Assembly (NCBI GenBank): GCA_030442035.1
Contig: JAUJEA010000006.1
Coordinates: 186,001-250,000, forward strand
Length of the DNA stretch: 64,000 nt
From: Splendidivirga corallicola
GTDB lineage: Bacteria; Bacteroidota; Bacteroidia; Cytophagales; Cyclobacteriaceae
Direction of reading: 5' to 3'
Below the pieces are notes generated by a model that had not been told where the DNA came from, did no database searches, and worked only from the letters and a program-made list of their open reading frames with translations. Positions 35,531 to 44,907 of this stretch are shown here, in pieces; within the stretch, counting starts at the first letter, position 1, and the number at the start of each line of letters is the position of its first letter. A program made the position numbers and the translations under genes.

Positions 35531-36829
35531 CTATTTAACAATATTTGAATAAGAAATTATATTGGATTCCCATTGGAGTTCCGGTCTGACGACACCTCCA
35601 ATTTTTCTTTTAAAGTCGTGATTTCTTTTGTTCATATTCTCAATCACCTCAAAATACATAGCATCCTTTGCCTCAGCATGAACAATAAAAGGATTGTAAC
35701 TATCTACTGCCAATCTCACCGAATAATTTCCATCATTAAGTAAATTTTCGGGTACCCACATAGTAGTTTTATGAAGGCCCACCTCGCTTAAACCGCTATG
35801 TGACTCTTCAATACCTACAAAAGCCAGTTCACCTTTTGAAGTGTTAATATGTATATTAGGATTCGGCTTATAGCCTGGCTTGTGAACTTCATAAATATAT
35901 TCTATACCGAACTTTTCGTCCATTTTAACATAGTCAATGTTGTTGTATTGACTATCGATCATTCTGGCAGAATGAATGGTTACGACATCATCACCGGGTC
36001 TTTCTTTCTCTGACCATGTAACTTCTGTCATACTGGCATTCTCTGAACTCAGATACTCATTCACAATTTCACTGGCCTCACCGATTGAAACTATTCTACC
36101 ATTTTTGAGGTACATACAGCTTTTACAAAGGGAATTAACAGCAGTCATATTATGACTTACAAACAGTACTGTTCTTCCCTGATTAGCTACGTCCTTCATT
36201 TTACCGATGCATTTCTTCTGGAATTCTGCATCTCCAACAGCTAATACTTCATCAATGATGAGGATCTCAGGCTCTAAATGAGCTGCTACGGCAAATCCCA
36301 ATCGTACAGTCATACCCGAGGAGTATCTTTTCACCGGAGTATCCACATAAGCGCTTACACCGGAGAAATCAACAATTTCATCCATTTTTCGCTTTACCTC
36401 AGCCTTGGTCATCCCCATTATAGCTCCATTGAGGTATATATTTTCACGACCTGTTAGCTCGGGATGAAAACCGGTCCCTACTTCCAACAAACTAGCAATC
36501 CTACCTTTGATCTTAATTTCTCCTGTGGTTGGTGAAGTTATCCTGGAGAGTATTTTAAGTAATGTTGATTTTCCTGCTCCATTTTTCCCTACAATGCCCA
36601 TTACTTCTCCTTCCGGAACCTCAAAATTAATATCCCTCAGAGACCAAACATAATCACTCTGAGCAGCCTGGTCTCTCACATTCTCCTGACCAACTTTCAG
36701 AAATGGATCTTCCTTCCCTCTTACTCTCGCCCACCATCTGTTTAAATCATGGGAAATAGTTCCTGTCCCTACCACTCCCAGTCGATAGAGCTTTGATAGA
36801 TTTTCAGTTTTTATGACTATTTCAGACAT
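35531..36829 (-). CDS. Polysaccharide ABC transporter ATP-binding protein (Wzt-like)
   Basis: A 432-residue ABC ATPase. The Walker A is GIVGKNGAGKSTLLKILSRI, the signature motif is KRYSSGMTVRLGFAVAAHLE, and the Walker B is ILIIDEVLAVGD with the H-loop VSHNM. Residues ~270-420 form a Wzt-type C-terminal beta-sandwich that recognises the finished glycan end. With the permease gene 41 bp upstream it forms a Wzm/Wzt pair that exports undecaprenyl-linked polymer across the inner membrane. This C-terminal domain usually sets polymer specificity, so the polymer probably has a capped or modified terminus. Confidence 0.95.
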   Translation of the reverse strand: MSEIVIKTENLSKLYRLGVVGTGTISHDLNRWWARVRGKEDPFLKVGQENVRDQAAQSDYVWSLRDINFEVPEGEVMGIVGKNGAGKSTLLKILSRITSPTTGEIKIKGRIASLLEVGTGFHPELTGRENIYLNGAIMGMTKAEVKRKMDEIVDFSGVSAYVDTPVKRYSSGMTVRLGFAVAAHLEPEILIIDEVLAVGDAEFQKKCIGKMKDVANQGRTVLFVSHNMTAVNSLCKSCMYLKNGRIVSIGEASEIVNEYLSSENASMTEVTWSEKERPGDDVVTIHSARMIDSQYNNIDYVKMDEKFGIEYIYEVHKPGYKPNPNIHINTSKGELAFVGIEESHSGLSEVGLHKTTMWVPENLLNDGNYSVRLAVDSYNPFIVHAEAKDAMYFEVIENMNKRNHDFKRKIGGVVRPELQWESNIISYSNIVK

Positions 36830-36870
36830 TCTATATTTCGTAGTTTTTTTAGACCTTAAGCATCGAGATC

Positions 36871-37749
36871 CTACACGGTATCCATAAAGTTTTTCTCAAT
36901 GCGGTTAAAGACAATTATTCCGATGATCAGAATAAATAGTATAGTTACTCCACTAATTACTAAATCAATTGGAGAAACCGTTCCTGCTCCTAAAAAACTA
37001 TATCTGAATGCCTCAACAATTGGTGTTAATGGATTTAACATCACTATCTTCTGAATTAATTCATTTTTATCACTTAGTGCTGACAATGGGTAAACTACAG
37101 GTGTAGCATACATAAATAATTGCACACCAAAGGTAACCAAATGCGTCAGGTCTCGATACTTGGTTGTTAATGAAGAGATGATCAAACCAAGTCCCAATCC
37201 CAAACAGGCCATCATAAGGATGAGTACTGGCATCAAAAAAATATAAAAGTTCGGATTAACATCTGAGCCCTTTACCAAGAAGAAAACCAAAAATCCCATG
37301 AACAGCAGAAACTGAATTCCAAATTTTATAAGGTTAGATACTATTATTGATAATGGCATGATCAACCTTGGGAAGTAAACTTTACCAAAGATGGCCGCAT
37401 TAGAAGTGAAAGTTTTAGAGGTTTTATTGATACAATCTGCAAAATAACTCCAAGCCGTAACACCGCTCATATAGAACAACGACTGTGGCATTCCGTCCGT
37501 AGAAAGTTTCGCAATGCCGCCAAATACGACCATATACATTACAGTTGTAAGTATTGGTTGTATAAAGAACCATGCAGGCCCTAAAATTGTTTGCTTATAT
37601 ACTGCGACAAAGTCTCTTCTTACGAATAAAAAAAGTAGATCCCGATATCGCCATAGATCTTTTAAATTTAAGCTTAACCAATTTGTTTTTGGCTTTATAA
37701 CTAAGGACCACTCCTGATTTTCAGCTCCTTGAATACTTCTAACTGCCAT
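36871..37749 (-). CDS. Polysaccharide ABC transporter permease (Wzm-like)
   Basis: A 292-residue ABC-2 type permease with six hydrophobic segments. Its cytoplasmic N-terminus has LNLKDLWRYRDLLFLFVRRD, FVAVYKQTILGPAWFFIQPI is the first helix, and FVLFxx-like VFNRIEKNFMDTV ends the protein, as in RfbA/Wzm permeases. It is the first gene of the long minus-strand cluster, and its promoter must lie in the 684-bp gap to the right. Together with the Wzt gene it exports O-antigen or capsule. Confidence 0.94.
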   Translation of the reverse strand: MAVRSIQGAENQEWSLVIKPKTNWLSLNLKDLWRYRDLLFLFVRRDFVAVYKQTILGPAWFFIQPILTTVMYMVVFGGIAKLSTDGMPQSLFYMSGVTAWSYFADCINKTSKTFTSNAAIFGKVYFPRLIMPLSIIVSNLIKFGIQFLLFMGFLVFFLVKGSDVNPNFYIFLMPVLILMMACLGLGLGLIISSLTTKYRDLTHLVTFGVQLFMYATPVVYPLSALSDKNELIQKIVMLNPLTPIVEAFRYSFLGAGTVSPIDLVISGVTILFILIIGIIVFNRIEKNFMDTV

Positions 37750-38433
37750 TCAAATATATTGCTTTGTGATTTTAGCTTCAGAATAAAAAAACGGTATTAT
37801 TAAGACCCAATAATTAAATCTTTAATGATACTCTTAAAACGACTTCCTAATGTTCAACATTTTCATACAATCCCCATCACGCGAATTGATCCAAAGATTA
37901 GAAATATAAGATTCTAATCAAAAATTTCAAGTAACAAATGGCGTATTAACATCGGGAAAAAATATAATTAATTCAGTAAATTTTTATAGTGACTGAAAAA
38001 CTTACACTTATATACCAAACTTCTATGGTAAGTAACCCAAACAAAAACCCAATAGGTCAGCGTCCGGATCATTGTGATCCTCACTCAAATGCAAAAACCG
38101 AACATACGGATCAAATATTGTATTGATCCCTCGGAACAAAATTAGTTTGAATTGCAGATAAAAATGAAAAAAAGATATATGATCTGTTTCTGATGGATTT
38201 TATTGGATAAAATAGTGACTAAGGCAGACAATCAGTTCAGACTCCATTCGTAGGGTTTCTTTTAAACCAATGGGTAGCTAACACTTGTAATTTTTGAACA
38301 GTTTTTTGGATATTAATTCTATCATTTGATTAGTAATTAGCATCTTCGTTATACTCCTTTTATTTAATTTTAAATTTTTAAAATTAGATTCAACCGAGAC
38401 ACCAAAAAATATACGTTTTAGCCTAAATAGATT
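37750..38433. promoter_or_regulatory. 684-bp divergent promoter region
   Basis: It separates the leftward ABC-exporter cluster from the rightward propeller/MBOAT unit and must carry both promoters. Two close inverted repeats with GATC cores occupy 38066-38129 (listed separately). No coding frame, tRNA or other repeat was found; the sequence is strongly A+T rich. Confidence 0.6.
38066..38129. repeat. Two adjacent GGATCA/TGATCC inverted repeats
   Basis: Site 1: GGATCA-ttg-TGATCC (38066-38080). Site 2: GGATCAA-atattgta-TTGATCC (38108-38129). Both start GGATCA and are 27 bp apart. Each could be a protein-binding palindrome or an RNA hairpin. Their pairing in a divergent control region favours operator sites, but no dedicated regulator gene is adjacent. 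Confidence 0.5.
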
Positions 38434-40245
38434 GTGAAAACCGGAAATACAAAAAGACTAACAAAGAGATCAATAATTTATCTGGTCATATTATTATCTA
38501 ACATAAAAATTGCCATTGCTAATGATCAGCATGATAAAGAACCTTATGAATGGAAGAAAGATTGGCTGATAGAAGATGGTTTTAGAATTGATATTGACAT
38601 AAAAGGCATTGATTTACCCACCGCACTGGCATTTGTACCTTCCCCTGGAAATGATCCGAAGGACCCATTATATTTCATTGCTGAGTTACGTGGAAAAATC
38701 AAGGTCGTTACGAATGATAGGACCGTCTATACTTTTGCAGACCTGACAGATGATTCTTTTAATTTTACTCCCAAAGAAGAACTTCCTTCCGGTTTAGGTC
38801 AAGGAGGATTGGCAGGCATTGGACTCGATCCGGTGAATGGATATGTATTTGTTACTTTCCTTTACAGGGACGAAAGCAATATTATGCGAAACAACATCAT
38901 GAGGTTCAAAACCATTCCGGAAAAATTTGCCATTAACCCTACGGAGCGAAAAGCCTTTACAGAAATTTTTAATTCTTATGAAAGTGGACTAGCGCACCAC
39001 ATTGGGCCTTGTCTGGTTAAAGATGGGCTTCTCTACGTCAGTTTAGGAGAGGCATGGCAATCTTTCAAGACCCAACAGATAGATCAGCTCTTTGGTAAAA
39101 TAATAAGAATGACTTTGGATGGAGAACCAGTAGCAGATAATCCGTTTTATCAAAATAATGATCATGCCTTAGCTCAAAATTATGTCTGGGCCAGGGGATT
39201 GCGTAATGCCTTCGGGCTCAAATTTGTAAACGACAGACTTTTTGCTGCCGATAATGGATTGAATATTGACAGGTTTATTGAAATATTTAGAGGTGAAAAT
39301 TACTTTTGGAATGGTAATGACAATAGCATTGCCATGAATGCAGATTTTGTTTGGACACCGGCGGTAGGGCCTGTTCAAATGGACTTTGTATCAAAACAAA
39401 CTGCTCTTTTCCCTGAAGAATATTCAGAGTCATTTTTCATTGCCTTGTCCGGAATGCATGAGGCTGGAAAAATGCCCGGAATATTCATGATCAACTACAA
39501 CCTTGAAAAGAGTAGAATTCCCGAAGTACCCAAACACTTTTTGAAATATGTGGGTGAGAGTTGGCAAATGGTCACTGGGTTGGCAGTCGGGCCGGATGGA
39601 TTGTATTTTACACCGATTTTCCCTGATGAAAACGGAGAGAGTAAGGTGTTAAAAATAACCTATGATTCTTTAGCCTCGCACCCGTACTCCATCATACAAA
39701 ATAATAATCCATTCTCATTATTGGTAGAGAGAGGTTGCGTCGGATGCCATTCCATTGACGGCACATATGATTATGGAGGAGGTGCCGCACCACCACTCTT
39801 CCGTGGAAAAAAGCTCGTTAGAAGAATTGCAGCAAAATTATTCTCTGAGGGCTATAAAAAATCTCTTGAGGAAGTTGATAAACTCTCTGATGACCAACAC
39901 CTTGCTTACAAAGAAGCTAGAAAAAATATCATGATAGCAAAGGATAGTGCGGAACGAGTGAAGCTGTGGATAGAGAACTTCTTGCAGGAACCTCAATTTG
40001 ATAAGACTTATCAAGTACAAATGCCAAATTTAGGTTTAACAAAAGATGAAGCTAGTCTTTTGGCAGAGTTTCTGGTAAAAAAAGGGACCAAGGAAAAAAG
40101 AAAGAAAGGAGTTATTGAAACAATGAAATATCTCATTACACCACCTTACGGCATTAAACATCTCGTTGTAATTTTTATAGCGGGTTTCATATTTTGTTTT
40201 TCAACGGTAATCTTTTTCAGAAGAAAAAAAACAAGAGTGGGCTGA
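38434..40245 (+). CDS. Membrane-anchored propeller dehydrogenase-like protein with cytochrome c domain
   Basis: A 603-residue protein from a GTG start. After a signal segment (IIYLVILLSNIKIAIAN) residues ~45-415 resemble the PQQ-type glucose/sorbosone dehydrogenase propeller (GLGQGGLAGIGLDPVNGYVF, VWARGLRNAFGLKF, LYFTPIFPDENG). A haem c domain follows with C435-V-G-C438-H439 (RGCVGCHSIDGTYDYGGGAA), and HLVVIFIAGFIFCFSTVIFF near the C-terminus is a transmembrane anchor ahead of a basic RRKK tail. It probably oxidises a sugar or alcohol in the periplasm and passes electrons to the haem. It begins the plus-strand unit with the MBOAT gene 76 bp downstream. Substrate and cofactor are inferred. Confidence 0.85.
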   Translation: MKTGNTKRLTKRSIIYLVILLSNIKIAIANDQHDKEPYEWKKDWLIEDGFRIDIDIKGIDLPTALAFVPSPGNDPKDPLYFIAELRGKIKVVTNDRTVYTFADLTDDSFNFTPKEELPSGLGQGGLAGIGLDPVNGYVFVTFLYRDESNIMRNNIMRFKTIPEKFAINPTERKAFTEIFNSYESGLAHHIGPCLVKDGLLYVSLGEAWQSFKTQQIDQLFGKIIRMTLDGEPVADNPFYQNNDHALAQNYVWARGLRNAFGLKFVNDRLFAADNGLNIDRFIEIFRGENYFWNGNDNSIAMNADFVWTPAVGPVQMDFVSKQTALFPEEYSESFFIALSGMHEAGKMPGIFMINYNLEKSRIPEVPKHFLKYVGESWQMVTGLAVGPDGLYFTPIFPDENGESKVLKITYDSLASHPYSIIQNNNPFSLLVERGCVGCHSIDGTYDYGGGAAPPLFRGKKLVRRIAAKLFSEGYKKSLEEVDKLSDDQHLAYKEARKNIMIAKDSAERVKLWIENFLQEPQFDKTYQVQMPNLGLTKDEASLLAEFLVKKGTKEKRKKGVIETMKYLITPPYGIKHLVVIFIAGFIFCFSTVIFFRRKKTRVG

Positions 40246-40321
40246 AGAATTAAATAGTTTCGCTTCGGTCCTTGATACAATTTGTTTAAAAGTTATTATT
40301 CATTTGCATACAAAAGGATAA

Positions 40322-41818
40322 ATGATATTTAATTCTTTTCATTTTCTTATTTTCTTTCCAATAGTAGTATTTATCTATTTTAAAACTCCTCAGAGATGGA
40401 GGTGGGTGCATTTATTAGCAGCCAGCTATTACTTTTATATGGCCTGGAATCCAACCTACATTCTGTTGATCATGGGATCTACGCTTATCGATTATTTTGT
40501 TTCTCTGAAAATGTCAGAGATCTCTGAAAAAAGAAAAAGAAGAAAATATCTGTTATTGAGTCTCCTGAGCAATTTAGGATTGTTGTTCACCTTTAAATAT
40601 TTTAATTTCTTCAGTTCGACTGGCAATTTGCTATTTGAAAAACTGAGCATATTCTATCATTTCCCTAAATTGAGTGTTTTGCTACCGGTAGGCATCTCCT
40701 TTTATACATTTCAAACACTTAGCTATACGATAGATGTCTATCATGGAAAAATTAAACCGGAAAAACATCTGGGAATTTTTGCGGTATATGTTTCATTTTT
40801 CCCTCAACTGGTCGCAGGTCCTATAGAAAGAGCTAGAAATCTTCTTCCTCAATTCAGGCAAAAATTTAAATTCAATTATGAATACGTCAGGTACGGGTTA
40901 ATACTAATGTTGTGGGGTTTTTTCAAAAAGGTAGTTATTGCGGATAGATTGGCCACATTTGTTGACCCGATATACGATAATCCTACTGCTCATAATGGCG
41001 TGGAAAGTCTTATTGCTACTTATTTCTTCGCATTTCAAATATTTTGTGATTTCTCCGGGTATTCTGATATCGCAATCGGAGCTGCACTCATCCTTGGATT
41101 TAAGCTAATGCAAAATTTCAGAAGACCATATTTTGCGCAATCAATACAAGAGTTTTGGGGAAGGTGGCACATTTCATTGTCAACCTGGTTTAGAGATTAT
41201 TTATATATCCCATTAGGCGGTAATCGTGTTAGCAAAGTAAGATGGCTCATAAATATAATGATTGTGTTCCTGGTGAGTGGGCTCTGGCATGGTGCGTATT
41301 ATACATTTATTATTTGGGGATTTCTTCACGGATTCTATATAGTAATGGGCCATTTAACATCAAAAGCTCGGAAAAAAGTATTGGATGCAACTGGTCTCGT
41401 CAATTTCCCCAGGTTCATAAAATTCATAAACATTCTGATAACATTCCATCTGGCACTCTTTGCGTGGATATTCTTCAGGGCAAAGTATATAACAGATGCA
41501 AAAACCATTATTTCGAATATACTTAACATTAAGTTTAATGAATTAAGTAATGTCTTGACTCATTTCGTATTGTCACTTGGAGAACTAAAAATTCTGAAAT
41601 CGGATGTTTTTACGCTTTACGAATCAAGGATTGCCATATATGCCTTGTTAATAATGGAGGCAGTTCATTTTCTTCAGGAAAGAAACTTTGATTTAAAAAA
41701 TAACTTGCTTGGTCGTCCTGTTATACAGAGATGGAGCGCATATATGCTTTTTACATTAATGGTCATTTTCTTTGGTAAATTTTCTGAAGAACAACAATTT
41801 ATATATTTTCAATTCTAA
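40322..41818 (+). CDS. MBOAT-family O-acyltransferase (AlgI-like)
   Basis: A 498-residue polytopic membrane protein. The MBOAT signature region includes QEFWGRWHISLSTWFRDYLY (H283) and SGLWHGAYYTFIIWGFLHGF with catalytic histidine H323. FFPQLVAGPIERARNLLPQF is the typical AlgI/DltB cytoplasmic loop. These enzymes pass acyl groups, usually acetyl, across the inner membrane for transfer to exopolysaccharide or teichoic acid. The gene directly after it encodes a DltD/AlgJ-like partner, so O-acylation of the secreted glycan is the probable role. Confidence 0.95.
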   Translation: MIFNSFHFLIFFPIVVFIYFKTPQRWRWVHLLAASYYFYMAWNPTYILLIMGSTLIDYFVSLKMSEISEKRKRRKYLLLSLLSNLGLLFTFKYFNFFSSTGNLLFEKLSIFYHFPKLSVLLPVGISFYTFQTLSYTIDVYHGKIKPEKHLGIFAVYVSFFPQLVAGPIERARNLLPQFRQKFKFNYEYVRYGLILMLWGFFKKVVIADRLATFVDPIYDNPTAHNGVESLIATYFFAFQIFCDFSGYSDIAIGAALILGFKLMQNFRRPYFAQSIQEFWGRWHISLSTWFRDYLYIPLGGNRVSKVRWLINIMIVFLVSGLWHGAYYTFIIWGFLHGFYIVMGHLTSKARKKVLDATGLVNFPRFIKFINILITFHLALFAWIFFRAKYITDAKTIISNILNIKFNELSNVLTHFVLSLGELKILKSDVFTLYESRIAIYALLIMEAVHFLQERNFDLKNNLLGRPVIQRWSAYMLFTLMVIFFGKFSEEQQFIYFQF

Positions 41819-41826
41819 GAGAAACG

Positions 41827-42789
41827 ATGCTTAACAGACTCATTAGAAATCTGATTTTATTTTTGATTGTGTTAGTGGTTATCGCAACAATTGTCATTAC
41901 ATTGTTGCCCACCAATCAGGATCATTACATGTTTGCTCTAAAGGACAAACATGAAAGATTGGCTTCTATCTCCTCACCTAAAATAGTCATTATAGGTGGC
42001 TCAAATACAGCATTTGGTGTGGACAGTAAACTTATCCAGAACAGGCTAAACAGACCTGTTGCAAATATGGGACTTCATCTGGATCTTAGAATCAACTATA
42101 TGATAAATGAAGTAAAGCCTTTTCTCAAGGAAGGCGATATGGTCATTTTGATACCGGAATATAGTCATCTCTTTAGATCCCCAACATCAGGAAATACCAA
42201 AGCATTTCATAAGGCTGTGGAAGTTTATCCAAGTGCAATCAAATATCTGGATCTTAGAGAGCAACTACGTTATAGCTTAAATACCTACGTTTCAATCCTT
42301 CAATCTAAGCTGAACTCCATTCTACTTAACGGTGGCATTGTGGAAAGTGAAATAGTTGAAAATAATAAAAATGTTTACAGGAGAAGTAGTTATGATGAAC
42401 TGGGTGATATGATTGCACATCTTAACAGATCCAGTATAGGATTTGATAAAAACGATGATAACTTCAACAATTTGAAGGGTAAAAACATCAATCCGGAATT
42501 TTGTGAAACTATAAACAGTTTTAAAAAATTTGCGGATGAAAAAGCCATCAGTTTTTTGATAAGCTTTCCTCCTACACCCCAAAGCATGTTCAATGAAGAT
42601 GTATCAAAGGAAATCTACACCGAATTTGATGAAAATATTAAGGTTCCTTTAATTAATACCCCGGAAGATTTTGTTTATGGTGATAGTCTGTTTTTTGACA
42701 CGAGATATCATCTGGTTTCCAGCAGTCGTGAATCTCGAACGCTAAAGCTAATCAGCAGTATACAACGAAATCTCTCTTTAAACGATTGA
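41827..42789 (+). CDS. Membrane-anchored SGNH-like (DltD/AlgJ-like) acyl-transfer partner
   Basis: A 320-residue protein with one N-terminal membrane helix (residues ~7-29). VIIGGSNTAFGVDSKLIQNR carries the block-I serine S59, and SLFFDTRYHLVSSSRESRTL near the C-terminus has D291 and H295, an SGNH-type triad. The family resembles the membrane-tethered partners of MBOAT acyltransferases (DltD, AlgX/AlgJ), which receive the acyl group and place it on the polymer. The 8-bp gap to the MBOAT gene supports a two-component system. The family is uncharacterised at sequence level, so the function is inferred from context and the triad. Confidence 0.78.
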   Translation: MLNRLIRNLILFLIVLVVIATIVITLLPTNQDHYMFALKDKHERLASISSPKIVIIGGSNTAFGVDSKLIQNRLNRPVANMGLHLDLRINYMINEVKPFLKEGDMVILIPEYSHLFRSPTSGNTKAFHKAVEVYPSAIKYLDLREQLRYSLNTYVSILQSKLNSILLNGGIVESEIVENNKNVYRRSSYDELGDMIAHLNRSSIGFDKNDDNFNNLKGKNINPEFCETINSFKKFADEKAISFLISFPPTPQSMFNEDVSKEIYTEFDENIKVPLINTPEDFVYGDSLFFDTRYHLVSSSRESRTLKLISSIQRNLSLND

Positions 42790-42802
42790 TAACTTCTCAG
42801 TT

Positions 42803-44674
42803 TCAATACTTCAAGATTTTCTTTGTGACAAGATAATCACCTAGGTTAATTTTTAAGAGATAAATTCCCTGGTACTTATATGCTGGTTGCATTGAAAACT
42901 CAAATGAAAAGTTGTTTTTTGTAGTATGCCTTTTTTCCAATAGTTTCCCGGAAAGATCAAACAGATTCAACTCAACTTCACCCATTATGTCATTTTCAAT
43001 CCTGACATTAAGGTAATCATTAAATGGCATGGGATATACAGCAATGCTTTTTGAAATACTCGGATCTTGTATGGCATTGGGATTTTCAACATCAAGTGTA
43101 AACATATCCTCAGAGGCATCCGAGCCATCCGAAACAGTTACGGTAACCATGACTTGTCCGGTCATCCCGGCAGCTGGGACTAGATTTAGTTGTCTGTTGC
43201 TATCTGTACCTGAAACGGTAATATTGGAAGTTGGCAAAAGAGTCTGATTATTGGATTCGAAAGTTACGATCAATGCATTGGGATCTGTTTCCTTGTCATT
43301 GATGGTAAAAGCTATACCATCGAGCTGTCCGCTAACCTCCACAACCTGATCAGTAATATCACTGATTGATGGCACATCGTTTACAGAAAGAACATTTATG
43401 GTAAAGATTTGCTGCGGACTTGTGTTATTGTTTGGCGGTGTATTATCTCCGTCATCTGATAAAGTTACTGTGATTACAGCTGTTCCAAAAGAATCTGGTT
43501 TTATTAAAAAACTTAGATCCCCACTAGTGTTAATTGTAGGTCCTTGCTCGAAGATATCAGGATTATTATTAATGATGTTAAAGGTGAGATTTTGTGTGAG
43601 CTCAGGGTCTCCATCATCTATATTAGTAGCCCAAGCAGTAATTGATTGGGCTCCAGCATCCTCATTTATTTCGACATCTGGTCCTTTTGTGAAAACAGGC
43701 GGAGCATTATCTGTTCCGACATTAATTGAAAAGTTATGGTTTGTAGAACCAACCAAATTCGTAGCTACGACTTCAATATCATGGGAACCTTGTTGCCCAT
43801 CTACCGGTGTCCAGTTAATGAGACCAGAACTGCTATCAATAGTCATACCGGTAGGTGGAGTATTATTGAAAGCATAGCTAATGGTAAAACTACCATCAGC
43901 ATCTACATCATAGGAATAGGCCTCACCAACCGTAGCACTTGTCACTGGGCTCGACGTAAAGCTTGGAGCACTCAAAAATGCATCCAAATGAGTAAACCAC
44001 AGACTTCCCATCTTCCCATATCCTGCATCACTAGGGTGTAAATTATCGTCCATTTCGGTACTATAATTTATACCCGCATCATTCTCCATATCTACTAACT
44101 CTAATTTGTCACCAGCTGTAATTCTATTTTGTACAATAGTTTCAATCAGTGCATTGTATTCACTAGTAGGTGTATGGTTGGTCATTCTATTTATTATCTG
44201 GGCGACGAAGACCATTATTTCTATGCCGTTATCTGTTTCAAATCGATCGATTTCATCCAGAATATCATCTAAATCTTGAGAAATAGTCGTAGCATCACCA
44301 CTGGTGTTTAACCCATTTGTGCCGATGTGCAGCAAAACTATATGCGGAATATTGGCACCAAGGTAGCTATAAACATTTGCTTCAATCTGAGAAGCCTCAA
44401 AGCCGGGATGTCCCTCATGATCAGGATCAAAATCTGGCAAGGCATCCTGTCCCTCCATTTGACCACCCACAAAATCGATATTATAACCGGCTCCATCCAA
44501 AGCAATATATAATGATTGTCTATAACCTATTCTTTGACCGACCGGTCTTGAAATTCCAGTATGAGATCCTTCTGTAATAGAATTACCCAGAGGCATTATT
44601 TTAATTTGCCCCTCACTAATCATTGATATAAACATCACAAAACAAAAAATGCTTATCCCTACCGGTTTACTCAT
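42803..44674 (-). CDS. Secreted SGNH/GDSL hydrolase with Ig-like domains and T9SS sorting domain
   Basis: A 623-residue exported enzyme. After a signal peptide (ends near residue 22) a GDSL hydrolase spans ~25-235, with nucleophile S32 in GNSITEGS, N120 in HIGTNGLN, and D210/H213 in DDNLHPSDAGYG. The putative Ig and cadherin-like region follows (~240-530; SYDVDADGSFTISYAFNNTP, then SITAWATNIDDGDPELTQNL). The final ~85 residues (IAVYPMPFNDYLNVRIENDI to VTKKILKY) are a type A T9SS sorting domain. Such enzymes are usually acetylxylan or polysaccharide esterases on the cell surface. The SGNH half is near-identical to that of the next gene. Confidence 0.92.
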   Translation of the reverse strand: MSKPVGISIFCFVMFISMISEGQIKIMPLGNSITEGSHTGISRPVGQRIGYRQSLYIALDGAGYNIDFVGGQMEGQDALPDFDPDHEGHPGFEASQIEANVYSYLGANIPHIVLLHIGTNGLNTSGDATTISQDLDDILDEIDRFETDNGIEIMVFVAQIINRMTNHTPTSEYNALIETIVQNRITAGDKLELVDMENDAGINYSTEMDDNLHPSDAGYGKMGSLWFTHLDAFLSAPSFTSSPVTSATVGEAYSYDVDADGSFTISYAFNNTPPTGMTIDSSSGLINWTPVDGQQGSHDIEVVATNLVGSTNHNFSINVGTDNAPPVFTKGPDVEINEDAGAQSITAWATNIDDGDPELTQNLTFNIINNNPDIFEQGPTINTSGDLSFLIKPDSFGTAVITVTLSDDGDNTPPNNNTSPQQIFTINVLSVNDVPSISDITDQVVEVSGQLDGIAFTINDKETDPNALIVTFESNNQTLLPTSNITVSGTDSNRQLNLVPAAGMTGQVMVTVTVSDGSDASEDMFTLDVENPNAIQDPSISKSIAVYPMPFNDYLNVRIENDIMGEVELNLFDLSGKLLEKRHTTKNNFSFEFSMQPAYKYQGIYLLKINLGDYLVTKKILKY

Positions 44675-44847
44675 AATCTTTCGGATTCAATTACTAGACG
44701 AAGACATTGTTAAAATAGTACGCAAAATACACAAATTTACTACAATCGCCATTAAACTATTGAAAGATGAATTCACTAGAAACTTTCAACATTCTGATTT
44801 TTAAACTTATAATAAGTTATCGTTCTTAGAATTTCTTGACAAATACA

Positions 44848-44883
44848 CAAAGGATCAATATTCAGACTAATATTGATCCTTTG
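44848..44883 (-). terminator. Strong hairpin terminator after the 1586-aa protein gene
   Basis: A 15-bp perfect stem (44848-44862 with 44869-44883; arms CAAAGGATCAATATT and its complement) with a 6-nt loop. It begins 25 bp past the stop of the large secreted protein. The T-run on the minus strand is weak, but the stem is exceptional for this window. It separates the two SGNH genes into different transcripts. Confidence 0.75.
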
Positions 44884-44907
44884 AAAATAATTTTTTAGCT
44901 GTTTTAC

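Noticed and set aside
43398..43877. Long open frame on the plus strand opposite the SGNH hydrolase gene
   Set aside because: It is the complement of a well-supported secreted protein gene with conserved domains; it shows no domain or plausible start context of its own.
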